This document shows, in pieces, positions 55,036 to 63,958 of a DNA stretch of 64,000 bases. The notes beneath the pieces were generated by a model. The model was not told the DNA's origin and did no database searches. It saw only the letters and a list, made by a program, of their open reading frames with translations. Every line of letters starts with the position of its first letter. Within the stretch, counting starts at the first letter, position 1. The stretch comes from Clostridia bacterium (GTDB lineage Bacteria > Bacillota > Limnochordia > DTU080 > RSA5). A program made the position numbers and the translations under genes. Where the stretch lies: contig PKEX01000009.1 of assembly GCA_002919235.1 (NCBI GenBank), positions 78,915-142,914 of the forward strand, in the 5' to 3' direction.

Positions 55036-56067
55036 TCACCTCTTTCGGCTGCCCTTGGGCCGGGTCAGCGCATTGATCAGCGGGGTCGCGCCGTTCATCA
55101 CCAGGATGGCGAAGGAGACCCCTTCGGGCGCCGCCGCCCACAGCCTGATCACCATCGTCAGCACGCCGATGGACAAGGCGTAGATCCACTTGCCCTTGCG
55201 GGTGATCGGCGAAGTCACCCAGTCCGTCGCCATGAAGATGGCCCCGAGCAAGAGCCCTCCCGAGAGCAGGTGGGCGACGGGATCGACCCCGGCGATCCAG
55301 GCGACCGCCGCCGTGCCGATGCCGATGCCCGCCGGGATGCGCCAGTCGATGACGCCCCGCCAAAGCAGCGCCGCCCCGCCTGCCAGGAGAGCTACCGCCG
55401 ACGTCTCGCCCAGGGAGCCGCCGGTGGTGCCGGCGAAGAGCGCCCAGAGGTCGCTGTAGGTCCCCGTCGCCGCGATCTCCGCCAGCGGCGTGGCCCCGGT
55501 CACCGTGTCGAAGGGGAGGGCGAAAGCGCTCATGGGGGCAGCGAAGCTGGCTCCCAGGAACGCCCGCCCCACCAGGGCCGGGTTGAACGGGTTGGCGCCC
55601 AGCCCGCCGAAGGCGTGCTTGCCCACGCCGATGGCCACGGCCGCTCCCAGCACGGCCATCCAGGGAGGCAGGGTGGGGGGGAGCGTCAGCGCCAGGAGCA
55701 GGCCGGTCAGGGCGGCGGAGCCGTCCCACAGCGTGATGGGGCGCTTCCTGGCCCACTGGCAGAGCGCCTCGGTGGCCATGGCCCCGGCGATGCTGGCCAC
55801 CACCACCCAAAGGGCGGGAAGCCCAAAGAGGTAGATGGCCACTCCCGTCGCCGGGAGCAGGGCGGCGATGACCGAGAGCATCGCCCCTTGAGCCGTCAGG
55901 GTATCGTGGATGTGCGGGCCCGGCGTGACCAGGAGCGCCGCGCCGGGATCGGTCTCGATCACCTGCGTCGTCTCGTACTCGGGTTCATGCTCTTGCGCCT
56001 GCGCCGCGACGGTCGCATGATTTTGCGCCGTCCGGTCGGACACCAAGCGAGCGATCCACCGCGCCAT
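55036..56067 (-). CDS. rnfD: Rnf complex subunit RnfD
   Basis: The 343-residue membrane subunit carries a second covalent FMN. The motif DTVTGATPLAEIA (TGAT) is the ApbE target. It has about nine helices, and conserved GLLLALTLPPTLPPW and ANPFNPALVGRAFL. ATG 56067 is eight bases after GAGGGG; GTG 56076 overlaps that site. It begins one base after the rnfC stop. Confidence 0.95.
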   Translation of the reverse strand: MARWIARLVSDRTAQNHATVAAQAQEHEPEYETTQVIETDPGAALLVTPGPHIHDTLTAQGAMLSVIAALLPATGVAIYLFGLPALWVVVASIAGAMATEALCQWARKRPITLWDGSAALTGLLLALTLPPTLPPWMAVLGAAVAIGVGKHAFGGLGANPFNPALVGRAFLGASFAAPMSAFALPFDTVTGATPLAEIAATGTYSDLWALFAGTTGGSLGETSAVALLAGGAALLWRGVIDWRIPAGIGIGTAAVAWIAGVDPVAHLLSGGLLLGAIFMATDWVTSPITRKGKWIYALSIGVLTMVIRLWAAAPEGVSFAILVMNGATPLINALTRPKGSRKR

Positions 56068-56068
56068 C

Positions 56069-57394
56069 TCACGCACCCCTCTTTACCCGGGCCTTTTTCA
56101 GCACTTCTCGCTTGCCCATGCGGATCAGCTGCGTCAGCGGCAGGTCCGCCGGGCAGCGGTAGCTGCAGAGGCCGCATTCGATGCACTCGGTGACGCCCAG
56201 CCGGTCCGCCTCGTCGAAGCGCCCGCGGGCGCTCAGGCGAGCCAGCTGCGTGGGCATCAGCCCCACCGGGCAGGTGTCCACGCACCGCCCGCAGCGCAGG
56301 CACGCCGACTCGCGGAAGTGATGGAGCTCCGCCTCGGTGCGGGCCAAGATCCCCGACGTCCCCTTGATCACCGGCACCTCGTCGCTGGCCACCGTGATGC
56401 CCATCATGGGCCCGCCCATCACCAGCTCCCGCGGCCGCTCCTTGAGGCCCACCGCCTCCAAGACGTGGGCGATGGGCGTGCCCACCGGCACCACCATGTT
56501 GGCCGGCCGCTTCACCGCACCGCCGGCGACGGTGAGGGGCCGGCGGATCAGCGGCAGCCCCTCCCGCAGGGTGTCGGCGATGGCCGCCACCGTGGCCACG
56601 TTGTGCACCACCACCCCCACCGAGTCGGGGTACTTGCCCGGGCTCAGCGCCCGCCCCGTCACCTCCGGCACCAGGACCCGCTCGGCCCCGTACGGATAGC
56701 GGGCGGGCAGCGAGTAGACTTCAAAGTAGCCGTAAACCTTGGAAAGCTCGCGGTAGAGGCGGATGGCGTCGGGCTTGTTCTCCTCGATCGCCAGCACCAC
56801 CCGCTCGGCGCCCAGGGCGTGGCGCAGGGCTTTCATGCCGTAGAGGAGGGCGTCGGTCCGCTCCAGCATGGTCCGGTGGTCGCAGGTGAGGACCGGTTCG
56901 CACTCGGCCCCGTTGACGATGACGGTGTCCACCCGCGCCTTGGGCTTGAGCTTGACGGCCGCGGGGAACATGGCGCCGCCCATCCCCACGATGCCCGCCT
57001 CCTCCACCCGCCGCTGGATCTCCTCGGGGCTGAGCTCCGTAGGATCCTTCACCCCGGGCGGCAGCTCCGCCATGCGGTTTTCGCCGTCGTTCTCCACCAC
57101 GATGGTGGTGGACCAGATACCCCACGGGTGCAGGACCGGTTCGATCCGCTTCACCTTGCCCGACACCGAGCTGTGCACGTTGGCGGAGACGGGCCCGTCG
57201 GCCCGGGCCAAGAGCTGGCCCACCCGCACCTCATCGCCCTTCTTGACGACGGGGACCGCCGGCGCTCCCTGGTGCTGCTGCACCGGAAAATAAAGGAGAG
57301 CGGGAGGAGCAAGGGGTTCGAAGGCCAAGTTCGAGGTCTCTTTGGCGTGCGCGATCTTCGCGCCTTTTCTGCTCCACCATCGTGTCAACCGCAT
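56069..57394 (-). CDS. rnfC: Rnf complex subunit RnfC
   Basis: The 441-residue peripheral subunit binds NADH and FMN. It has GIVGMGGAMFPAAVKLKPK and the GAECEPVLTCDHR segment of the NADH-binding domain, an SLBB-like region, and two 4Fe-4S motifs CLRCGRCVDTCP and CIECGLCSYRCP in the C-terminal half. ATG 57394 follows GGGAGGGG. It is the second gene of the operon, after the FMN-domain protein. Confidence 0.95.
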   Translation of the reverse strand: MRLTRWWSRKGAKIAHAKETSNLAFEPLAPPALLYFPVQQHQGAPAVPVVKKGDEVRVGQLLARADGPVSANVHSSVSGKVKRIEPVLHPWGIWSTTIVVENDGENRMAELPPGVKDPTELSPEEIQRRVEEAGIVGMGGAMFPAAVKLKPKARVDTVIVNGAECEPVLTCDHRTMLERTDALLYGMKALRHALGAERVVLAIEENKPDAIRLYRELSKVYGYFEVYSLPARYPYGAERVLVPEVTGRALSPGKYPDSVGVVVHNVATVAAIADTLREGLPLIRRPLTVAGGAVKRPANMVVPVGTPIAHVLEAVGLKERPRELVMGGPMMGITVASDEVPVIKGTSGILARTEAELHHFRESACLRCGRCVDTCPVGLMPTQLARLSARGRFDEADRLGVTECIECGLCSYRCPADLPLTQLIRMGKREVLKKARVKRGA

Positions 57395-57459
57395 GCTCGC
57401 CCCTCCCGGCTCTCACACTGCATCCTCACGTCACTGCCGGCTGCCCGGCTGCCGCCCGC

Positions 57460-58155
57460 TCACCGCTCGGCGGCCTTCAGCGCGTTGGTCACCGCCTGGA
57501 TCCACTTCTTCGACGAGCTGGTCGAACCGGTGATCAGGTCCACCTCGACCCCGTTGGCGGCGACGAACGCCTGCTCCATCTGCTCTTTCCCCTTGACCGT
57601 CGGCTCCCAAGGATAGGTGGAGAAGTCTTTCCACGTGCCGTCGGCCTGGACTTCGCCCAGCTTCACGGCGACGATCCGGTCGTCTTTGATCGTGACCAGA
57701 GCGGTGCCGTACCCGTGGTCATCCGCGGCCGAGCGGCCGAAGAACGTGCCGTCGAAATACTTGCCGCCCGGGACCTTGGCCGCCTTCTCCAGCGCCCGCT
57801 GCACCGCTTGCCTGGCGCTCTCCGACGTGCCCGTCGCCTGGGTGACGATGTCCACGTCCCAGTCGTTGGCCTCGACGAAGCGCCCGGGCAGCACTTTCAT
57901 GGCCTCATGGTACGGCTCCCACGGATAGCTGGCCGGCTTGGGATCGCCAAAGCCGTTCATCTCCGTCAGGCGCACCTGCGCGATCTTGCCGTCCTTGATG
58001 GTGACGATGGCCATCAGGTAGCCGTGGTCGTCGGCGTCCGAAACCGCCACGTACGTACCGTCTTGGTAGACTGCGGGTGCGGCGCCGGCCGCGGCCGAGA
58101 AAATCGCCACCGCCAGGACGACCCCGAGAATGAGATGGACTTGCCTCGCTCTCAT
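57460..58155 (-). CDS. Exported two-domain FMN-binding protein
   Basis: The 231-residue protein has a signal peptide (about 1-26) and two similar domains of about 100 residues. Each contains DDHGY, VTIKDxxIxxVxL, a YPWEP motif and an FMN_bind-type ending. The aligned flavinylation motifs are TQAT (105-108) and TGST (209-212); each keeps the threonine but differs from TGAT by one residue. ATG 58155 is eleven bases after AAGGAGG. As the first gene of the Rnf-apbE operon, it may be an extracytoplasmic flavoprotein loaded by ApbE. Confidence 0.85.
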   Translation of the reverse strand: MRARQVHLILGVVLAVAIFSAAAGAAPAVYQDGTYVAVSDADDHGYLMAIVTIKDGKIAQVRLTEMNGFGDPKPASYPWEPYHEAMKVLPGRFVEANDWDVDIVTQATGTSESARQAVQRALEKAAKVPGGKYFDGTFFGRSAADDHGYGTALVTIKDDRIVAVKLGEVQADGTWKDFSTYPWEPTVKGKEQMEQAFVAANGVEVDLITGSTSSSKKWIQAVTNALKAAER

Positions 58156-58215
58156 GCCGTCTTCGACCTCCTTGGGTTTCCTCGAGAGCAGCGCGTCAGT
58201 GGGGTACCACCTACA

Positions 58216-58233
58216 TCGTGCCATATATCACAA
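58216..58233. promoter_or_regulatory. Rex-like operator before the Rnf operon
   Basis: On the minus strand the site reads TTGTGA-TATATG-GCACGA: a perfect left half and a right half differing from TCACAA at two positions. It is about 60 bases upstream of the first gene. TTTGT-GGG-ACAAA (58261-58273) is a second inverted repeat further up. No promoter hexamers are clear. Confidence 0.45.
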
Positions 58234-58318
58234 TCCCGCCCCAGCGCCTGTCGTCCTCACTTTGTGGGACAAATGACCAGTGATATTGGCCCTCCGCTGC
58301 GGCCTTGAGCAGGAACGC

Positions 58319-58347
58319 AAAAGGGGATCGGCTCGCGCCAATCCCCT
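58319..58347 (-). terminator. Terminator of the isomerase-like gene
   Basis: A 10-bp stem with one G-U pair (58324-58333 with 58338-58347) and a 4-base loop is followed by five U residues on the minus strand. Confidence 0.82.
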
Positions 58348-58392
58348 CGGAGTGTGCGAGAAGAGCTCGAAACGAACTGGCTGTGCCGCCTC

Positions 58393-59145
58393 TCATTTGC
58401 CCATGGCCTTGAGGGCTTCCAGGCAGCGCCGCGCGCATTCCAGCGGTTCATAGGGGTATTTCTCCTGCTCGACGATGTACCACTGGGTGCCGCCCACGCG
58501 TTCGCAGAGGCGAAACACCTCCGCCCACGGCACGTCGCCTTCTCCGATGAGCGCATTTTCGTCGGCTGCCGAGTACTCTTTGAGATGCACTGTCACGGCC
58601 CGTCCAGGGTATTTCTCCAGAAAGGCCGTGGGCTGGCCGCCCCCCTGCAGCGCGTTGCCCGTGTCCAGCTGCATCACCACGTCCTCGCGGGTACTGCCGA
58701 AGAAGATGTCCCACGGCAGCTCCCCGTCCAGCGGCTTAAACTCAAAGTCGTGGTTGTGGTAGCCCACCCGCATGCCGTAGGGCTTCACCTTCTCCGCCAG
58801 CTCGTCAAAGAGCCGGGCGCACTGGAGCCACCCTTGCCGGTCGGCACGCCTGTCCTCGGGCATCCACGGCACGATGAGAAACCGGTTCCCCAGGGCCTGG
58901 TGGAACTCGATCGTCCTTTCGAACGCGTCGCCGAGGAGCGAGTCCAAAGGCACGTGCGCGCCGGCTACCTGGAGCCCGCAGTCGTCCAGGAGCCGCCGGA
59001 GGTCCTTCGCCGAGTAGCCGTAGTATCCGGCGAACTCCACGCCTTCGTAGCCCATCTCGGCCACCGCCTCGATGACCCGGGGCAGATCTTTTTCACACTC
59101 GTGCCGCACCGAGTAGAGCTGGAGCGCGATGGGGATGCGAGCCAT
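58393..59145 (-). CDS. Sugar phosphate isomerase/epimerase-family TIM-barrel protein
   Basis: The 250-residue protein belongs to the AP endonuclease 2/xylose isomerase-like superfamily. It starts PIALQLYSVRHECEKD, has GYEGVEFAGYYGYSAKD, and metal-binding segments RVGYHNHDFEF, MQLDTGNA and VHLKEYS, ending IVEQEKY. Such proteins isomerise keto-sugars or inositol derivatives. ATG 59145 follows GAGGTCGG. It is monocistronic. A sequence ATAGTGAAA upstream is shared with the palindrome at 62418, so the LacI regulator may act on both. Confidence 0.86.
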   Translation of the reverse strand: MARIPIALQLYSVRHECEKDLPRVIEAVAEMGYEGVEFAGYYGYSAKDLRRLLDDCGLQVAGAHVPLDSLLGDAFERTIEFHQALGNRFLIVPWMPEDRRADRQGWLQCARLFDELAEKVKPYGMRVGYHNHDFEFKPLDGELPWDIFFGSTREDVVMQLDTGNALQGGGQPTAFLEKYPGRAVTVHLKEYSAADENALIGEGDVPWAEVFRLCERVGGTQWYIVEQEKYPYEPLECARRCLEALKAMGK

Positions 59146-59259
59146 TCATCCGACCTCATTTCTGCAAGAATTTTCATCCGGATCGCTTTCACTATTCTCC
59201 GCATCCCACGGCGAGTTCCTGCGAAGGCCGGCAGCGGCCTCGCACCCCTTCGCGCCGCC

Positions 59260-61137
59260 TTAAACCCGGAATCTCCTCACCAGCTGCTGCAGCTCTTGCG
59301 CCATCCGGGCCAGAGCCTCCGCGGAGCGGGAGATCTCCTCGATGGACGCGTTCATCTCCTCGGTGGAGGCGCTCACCTCTTCGGCGGAGGCCGCCGTCTC
59401 CTCGGAGATGGCCGAGATGCTCTCCATCGCGGCGCTCACCTGGGAGCTCTGGGCCGTCATCTCTTCAGTGGCCGACACGTACTGCTGGGTGATGCCGGAG
59501 ACGTTGTCGATGGCCGCGGTCACCCGCCGGAGCCCCTCCCGCATGCGGGCCGCGCCGTGCGAGATCCCCTGGATCTGGGTGTTGAGGCTCTCGAACGCCG
59601 CGAGGATGCGCTCCAGCGCCTGGCCCGCTTGCTCCGCCAGCTCAGTGCCGCGCTGGACGCGGTCGGTGCCGGCGGCCATCGCCTCGACGGCCTGGTCCAT
59701 GCCGGAACGCATGGCCCGGATCAGCTCCGCGATTTCCCCGGCCGAGCTGGCAGAGCGCTCCGCCAGCTTGCGCACCTCGTCGGCCACCACGGCGAAGCCC
59801 TTGCCGTGCTCGCCGGCGCGGGCCGCCTCGATGGCGGCGTTGAGGGCCAGGAGGTTGGTCTGGTCCGCGATCTCCGAGATCACCTGGACGATCTCGTCGA
59901 TCTGCCGCGAGTGGGCTTCCAGCTCTTTCACCCGGGAGGCGGTCTCCATCACCGTCACCCGGATCTCTTCGATCCCTTCCACCGTCTGCCGCACGGTCGC
60001 GCCACCCCGGCGGGCCACTTCCACCGTCTCGGAGGCGCTTTCGGCCATGGTCTGGACGTGCTCGATCACGTCCTCGATGACGGCGGTGAGCTGCTGCATG
60101 ATCTCGGAGGTCTCGCGCACCGCGTGGGCCTGCTGCTGGGCGCCGCGGGCGATCTGGTCGATGGCCTTCTGCAGCTCGTCCACGGAGCTGGCGGTATCCT
60201 GCACGGTCCGGCTCTGCTCGCCGGTGCCCATGGCCACTTGTTCGATGGTCTCGGCGATCTGGCGGGTAGCCCGGGTCGCCTCCGTCGCCGTCTGGGTCAG
60301 CTGCTGGCTGCTTTGGCCCAGCGCTTCGCTGGCCTGGGTCACCTGGCCGATGAGCGTGCGGAGATTGTGGATCATCTGGTTGAACGCCCGGGCCATCTGG
60401 CCGGCTTCGTCGCGCGTCTTCACTGCGATCTCGCCGGCGGTGAGATCCCCTTCCGCCAGGAGGTTTGCCGCCCGGGCCACCGCGACCACGGGGCCTACAA
60501 TCGCGGGCGGGAGCACGATGCACAAGAGCACCGCGATGAGGACGGCCACTGCCCCGACGATCAAAGAGGTCCCGCGGGTCTGCGCGATGGCCTCGTCCGC
60601 GTCGGCCAGGACCGTGAGGATTTCACCCTCCTTGATCGCCAAGAGCTCGACGATGCCGCGACGGGTCTGGTCCAGAGGCGACAGCACCGTCTGGTTGGCC
60701 AGGTTGACGGCGATCTGGAAGTGGCCGGCAAGGCGCGATTCGGCGGCCCGGCCAAACACCTCCACGACGCTTTCGTACTGCTGGCGGACGCGGTCGACGA
60801 GGGCGCGCTCCTCCTCCGTCGCCGCGCGCTCGGCCATGACCGTGAGCAGTTCCTCAATGGCCGCCTTGTCGTTCTCCGCCCCGTCGCGGGCGGCCGTGTC
60901 CCCTTCGGTTACGTACTTTCTCACGTTGGCAACGTACTGGTCGAGGAGCGACTCGAGGGAACGCCCCAGCGTGATGCTGGCGATGGGCCCCTCGATCACG
61001 TCCCGCACCTCGGCGCTGATCTGCCCCATTTCGTAGTAGCCGTAGCCGGCGATCACCGCCAGCATCAACGTGAGCAGGAGAAAGCTGCCCACCAGCTTCA
61101 CACGGATGGAGATCGAGGCCAGGCGCAACTGCGACAT
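59260..61137 (-). CDS. Methyl-accepting chemotaxis protein
   Basis: The 625-residue receptor has an N-terminal membrane helix (about 13-33), a helical four-helix-bundle ligand domain (about 34-185), a second helix (about 188-212), HAMP (about 213-265) and a long signalling domain. The conserved tip is [20 protein letters not shown] and [16 protein letters not shown]. Glutamine/glutamate pairs in the flanking helices are likely methylation sites. ATG 61137 follows AGGAGGT. No che genes are nearby. It signals to CheA/CheW encoded elsewhere. Confidence 0.94.
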   Translation of the reverse strand: MSQLRLASISIRVKLVGSFLLLTLMLAVIAGYGYYEMGQISAEVRDVIEGPIASITLGRSLESLLDQYVANVRKYVTEGDTAARDGAENDKAAIEELLTVMAERAATEEERALVDRVRQQYESVVEVFGRAAESRLAGHFQIAVNLANQTVLSPLDQTRRGIVELLAIKEGEILTVLADADEAIAQTRGTSLIVGAVAVLIAVLLCIVLPPAIVGPVVAVARAANLLAEGDLTAGEIAVKTRDEAGQMARAFNQMIHNLRTLIGQVTQASEALGQSSQQLTQTATEATRATRQIAETIEQVAMGTGEQSRTVQDTASSVDELQKAIDQIARGAQQQAHAVRETSEIMQQLTAVIEDVIEHVQTMAESASETVEVARRGGATVRQTVEGIEEIRVTVMETASRVKELEAHSRQIDEIVQVISEIADQTNLLALNAAIEAARAGEHGKGFAVVADEVRKLAERSASSAGEIAELIRAMRSGMDQAVEAMAAGTDRVQRGTELAEQAGQALERILAAFESLNTQIQGISHGAARMREGLRRVTAAIDNVSGITQQYVSATEEMTAQSSQVSAAMESISAISEETAASAEEVSASTEEMNASIEEISRSAEALARMAQELQQLVRRFRV

Positions 61138-61348
61138 CCGAGGACCTCCTTCACGTCTTGTGCAAGGGAGCTGCAGCGGGAGACGAGTTCAGTTGTGGCA
61201 CAGCCTACCTCGGATTCTAGTTATCGGAAGGACTGCGCTTCGACTTGATAGGGCACCTGGGAGCGCCGGCGCCGCCGCCCGGAAAGGAATGTTGCTGATA
61301 TGTTTTGTTTTTCAGTCTCACAAAATTTCAATTCTGTTGCAGGAATGA

Positions 61349-61373
61349 ATCCCATAGGGTTGAAAAATGGGAT
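61349..61373. promoter_or_regulatory. Inverted repeat before the LacI gene
   Basis: ATCCCAT (61349-61355) and ATGGGAT (61367-61373) form a 7-bp inverted repeat 20 bases upstream of GTG 61395, in an AT-rich region. It could be an operator or a leader hairpin; autoregulation is possible. The rest of 61138-61394 shows no convincing element. Confidence 0.4.
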
Positions 61374-61394
61374 ACATCTACTGGCAGTACGGGG

Positions 61395-62399
61395 GTGAAG
61401 GTCACCGTTGGGGCTAACCTGAGAGAGGTCGCGAAACGAGCGTCCGTCAGCCTGTCTACGGCCTCCCGGGCCATCAGCGGGCACCCTCACGTGCGGCCCG
61501 AGACCCGCCGGCGGGTGATGGAAGCGGTCCGTGAGCTCAACTACGACACGACGCGCGTGCGCAAAGACCGGCACGCCATTTCCCACCCGCTGCTGGGGCT
61601 CCATTTGCCCAACATCGCGACGCCCTTTTACTCCGAACTGCTGCGGTGCGTGCAGGAGGCGGTCTTCTCCCGGGAATTCGACTTGGTCCTCTACGTCAGC
61701 CAGGGGCACGTCCCTTCGCGGGTCATCGAGCGGATCGCCGAGGCGCGGCACCTTTCCGGCGTGCTGGTGGTGACGCCCCGCTACGGGGAGGACGAAAGCC
61801 TGAAGCGCCTCGGCGCCGGGCTGCCGGTGGTCGTCCTCGATCACCGCGCCGAGGGGAGCGGCTTTCCCCACGTCACCGTAGACAACCTGCGAGGGGCGCA
61901 CCGCGCGGTGAGCTACCTGATCAAGAAGGGCCGGCGGCGCATCGGCACCATCACCGGCCCGCTCAGCGTGCAATCGGCCATGGACCGCTTTCGCGGCTAC
62001 CGCCTGGCCCTGGAGGAGGCCGGGGTCGCGTTCGACCCGGCGTGGGTTAAGGAAGGCGACTTCGAGCTCTCCACGGCGTACGACGTCACCCGCCGCTGGA
62101 TCGAGTCGGAAAAGGAGTTTCCCGATGCGCTGTTTTGCGCCAACGACCTGATGGCTGCGGGCGCCCTGCAAGCGCTGCGGGAAGCGGGAATGCGGGTCCC
62201 GGAGGACGTGGCCGTGGTGGGATTTGACGACCTGCCGCTGGCTTCGCAGACCAAGCCGCCCTTGACCACCGTGGCACAGCCCATCCGGGAGATGGCGGAA
62301 GCGGCCGTCCGGCTTCTCACCCGCCTGATCCAAGGGGAAGAGCTGGATGTAAACCGCGTCGTCCTCGAAGCCAAGCTGGTCACCAGAGAATCGGCATGA
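61395..62399 (+). CDS. LacI-family transcriptional regulator
   Basis: The 334-residue repressor has the LacI helix-turn-helix LREVAKRASVSLSTASRAIS at about 8-27 with hinge helix region ahead of residue 60, and a periplasmic-binding-like effector domain (LGLHLPNIATPFYSEL, GFPHVTVDNLRGAHRAV, ALFCANDLMAAGAL, VAVVGFDDLPLASQTKPPLT). GTG 61395 gives the usual length; an upstream TTG at 61305 would add a non-homologous 30 residues. It precedes a sugar ABC transporter operon on the same strand and may control it and the xylanase. Confidence 0.93.
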   Translation: MKVTVGANLREVAKRASVSLSTASRAISGHPHVRPETRRRVMEAVRELNYDTTRVRKDRHAISHPLLGLHLPNIATPFYSELLRCVQEAVFSREFDLVLYVSQGHVPSRVIERIAEARHLSGVLVVTPRYGEDESLKRLGAGLPVVVLDHRAEGSGFPHVTVDNLRGAHRAVSYLIKKGRRRIGTITGPLSVQSAMDRFRGYRLALEEAGVAFDPAWVKEGDFELSTAYDVTRRWIESEKEFPDALFCANDLMAAGALQALREAGMRVPEDVAVVGFDDLPLASQTKPPLTTVAQPIREMAEAAVRLLTRLIQGEELDVNRVVLEAKLVTRESA

Positions 62400-62417
62400 G
62401 CGGGCTTGTGCTGCCGT

Positions 62418-62430
62418 ATAGTTTCACTAT
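62418..62430. promoter_or_regulatory. Palindromic operator candidate
   Basis: ATAGT-TTC-ACTAT is a perfect 5-bp inverted repeat just after the LacI gene and 205 bases before the sugar-binding protein. The partial sequence ATAGTGAAA recurs near 59190. Confidence 0.5.
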
Positions 62431-62440
62431 CGGACGCCGT

Positions 62441-62469
62441 AATGTTTCAGGAATGTTTCACAGCGTGAA
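62441..62469. promoter_or_regulatory. Repeat cluster upstream of the sugar-binding protein gene
   Basis: AATGTTTCA occurs twice, 11 bp apart (62441-62449 and 62452-62460), the second merging into TTCAC-AGC-GTGAA (62457-62469). These resemble LacI-family half-sites. The rest of the spacer 62470-62635 contains an SD-like AAAGGAG at 62618-62624 only. Confidence 0.45.
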
Positions 62470-62635
62470 CGGAGCGACGCGGCATTTGCATTGCGACTCC
62501 CGGTCGCAAGAGCCGGTGAGCACATAGAAGGGGGGGATGCCAGGACCGGGGAAAAACGGAAAACGCCTTCGTCGGTTGCGTGCCTGTGGACTGGTATTCG
62601 AAACTTCCTGAAAGAAAGGAGTCGACGGTTCAATC

Positions 62636-63958
62636 ATGCGTATTGCCAACTCGCGCAATCGTCTTGCAGCGGCGCTCCTCGCGCTGGCGCTCTTGCTGGG
62701 CCTGGCCACGGCGGCGGCGGCGCAGGAGCAGATCACGCTGCGGGTGCTCGAGTACTTTGACGCGACCGCGCCGGAAGCCGCCGCGAGAATCGAAGAGGTC
62801 TGGAACGAGTTTGAGCGGCGCAATCCCGACATCAAGATCGAGCGGGAGGACCTCTACCTCGAGCCGTTCCACCAGAAGCTCGCGGCGTACGTGGCCTCGG
62901 GGCAGCTTCCCGACGTCATCCGCATGTGGCCCGGCGGCCGCACCAGCCACCTGCACCACCAGCGGCTGGTGAAGGACCTGGCGCCGTTCATCGAGCCGTA
63001 CAGGGACGTCTTCATCGAAGCGGCGCTCCAGCCCCAGGCCGGCGGGTACCTGGCCATGATTCCCGAAGGCATCACCGCCACCCACGTGCTCTTCACCAAC
63101 ACCAAGCTCCTGGACGAGCTGGGCCTCTCCGTCCCCACCACCTACGAGGAGCTCAAGGACATGGCGCCCAAGCTCCGAGCGGCCGGGCTCGAGCCCGTGC
63201 TCATGGGCGCCCAGGACGACTGGGTGATCCAGTCCACCTTCTTCAGCATGATCCTGGGCCGCCTCGCCGGGGATGAGTTCACCGACCAGATCCTGGCCGG
63301 CCAGGCCAAGTTCACCGACGAGCCGTTCCTCAAGAGCCTGCGCTTCTTCAAGCAGCTCTTCGACGACGGTGTCCTGAGCCCCACCATCGTGCAGACGGGC
63401 TACGGCGAGGTGAACGCGCTCTTCGCTTCCGGCCGTTCGCCCTTCATGATCGACGGCATCTGGAAGGTGGGCAACTTCCTCACCGACCCGACCACCGGCG
63501 AAGCGCTGATCCCCCCGGCGGAGCAGGAGCACATCGAACTCCTGGTCTTCCCCGCCATCCCGGGCGAGCTGGTCTCCAACTCCACGGCGGCGGTGGCCAG
63601 CACGGGCTTCGGCATCAGCGCGGCCATCCCGCCGGGCTCCGCTAAGGAACAGGCCGCCTGGCGTCTGGTGGAGTGGCTGATCTCCAAGGAAGTGCAGGAG
63701 TTCAACCTCAGGACGGGCGCCAACTGCTGCTCCCGGACGGACATCGAAGTGGGCGACGTCGAGCCGCTGGTGCGCAAGCGCCTGGCGTTCCTGGAAGGCC
63801 GGCCCACCACGTACGTGTTCGACGACCGCTTCGTCGCGGACGTCTACGGCCCGCTCAATGTGGGGCTTCAGGAGATCGCCCTGGGCCTCGCCACGCCGGA
63901 GCAGGTGGCCGAGCGGGTCCAGAGGGCCTTCGACGCCTGGTACAGCCAGCAGCAGTGA
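62636..63958 (+). CDS. Sugar ABC transporter solute-binding protein
   Basis: The 440-residue protein is a class 1 extracellular solute-binding protein. The signal peptide (about 1-30) ends AAAAQE without a lipobox cysteine. The mature part shows VWNEFERRNPDIKIE, then LPDVIRMWPGG, TNTKLLDELGLSVPTTYEEL, MIDGIWKVGNF and AWRLVEWLISKEVQEF, all typical of oligosaccharide binders. AAAGGAG is 14 bases from ATG 62636, longer than usual. It follows the LacI regulator, and a permease gene begins at its stop. Confidence 0.9.
   Translation: MRIANSRNRLAAALLALALLLGLATAAAAQEQITLRVLEYFDATAPEAAARIEEVWNEFERRNPDIKIEREDLYLEPFHQKLAAYVASGQLPDVIRMWPGGRTSHLHHQRLVKDLAPFIEPYRDVFIEAALQPQAGGYLAMIPEGITATHVLFTNTKLLDELGLSVPTTYEELKDMAPKLRAAGLEPVLMGAQDDWVIQSTFFSMILGRLAGDEFTDQILAGQAKFTDEPFLKSLRFFKQLFDDGVLSPTIVQTGYGEVNALFASGRSPFMIDGIWKVGNFLTDPTTGEALIPPAEQEHIELLVFPAIPGELVSNSTAAVASTGFGISAAIPPGSAKEQAAWRLVEWLISKEVQEFNLRTGANCCSRTDIEVGDVEPLVRKRLAFLEGRPTTYVFDDRFVADVYGPLNVGLQEIALGLATPEQVAERVQRAFDAWYSQQQ

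Noticed and set aside
58354..61248. A 964-codon open frame on the plus strand
   Set aside because: It runs antisense to the chemotaxis receptor and the isomerase-like gene. It is Arg/His/Leu/Asp-rich without domains, a normal by-product of high GC3 coding on the other strand.
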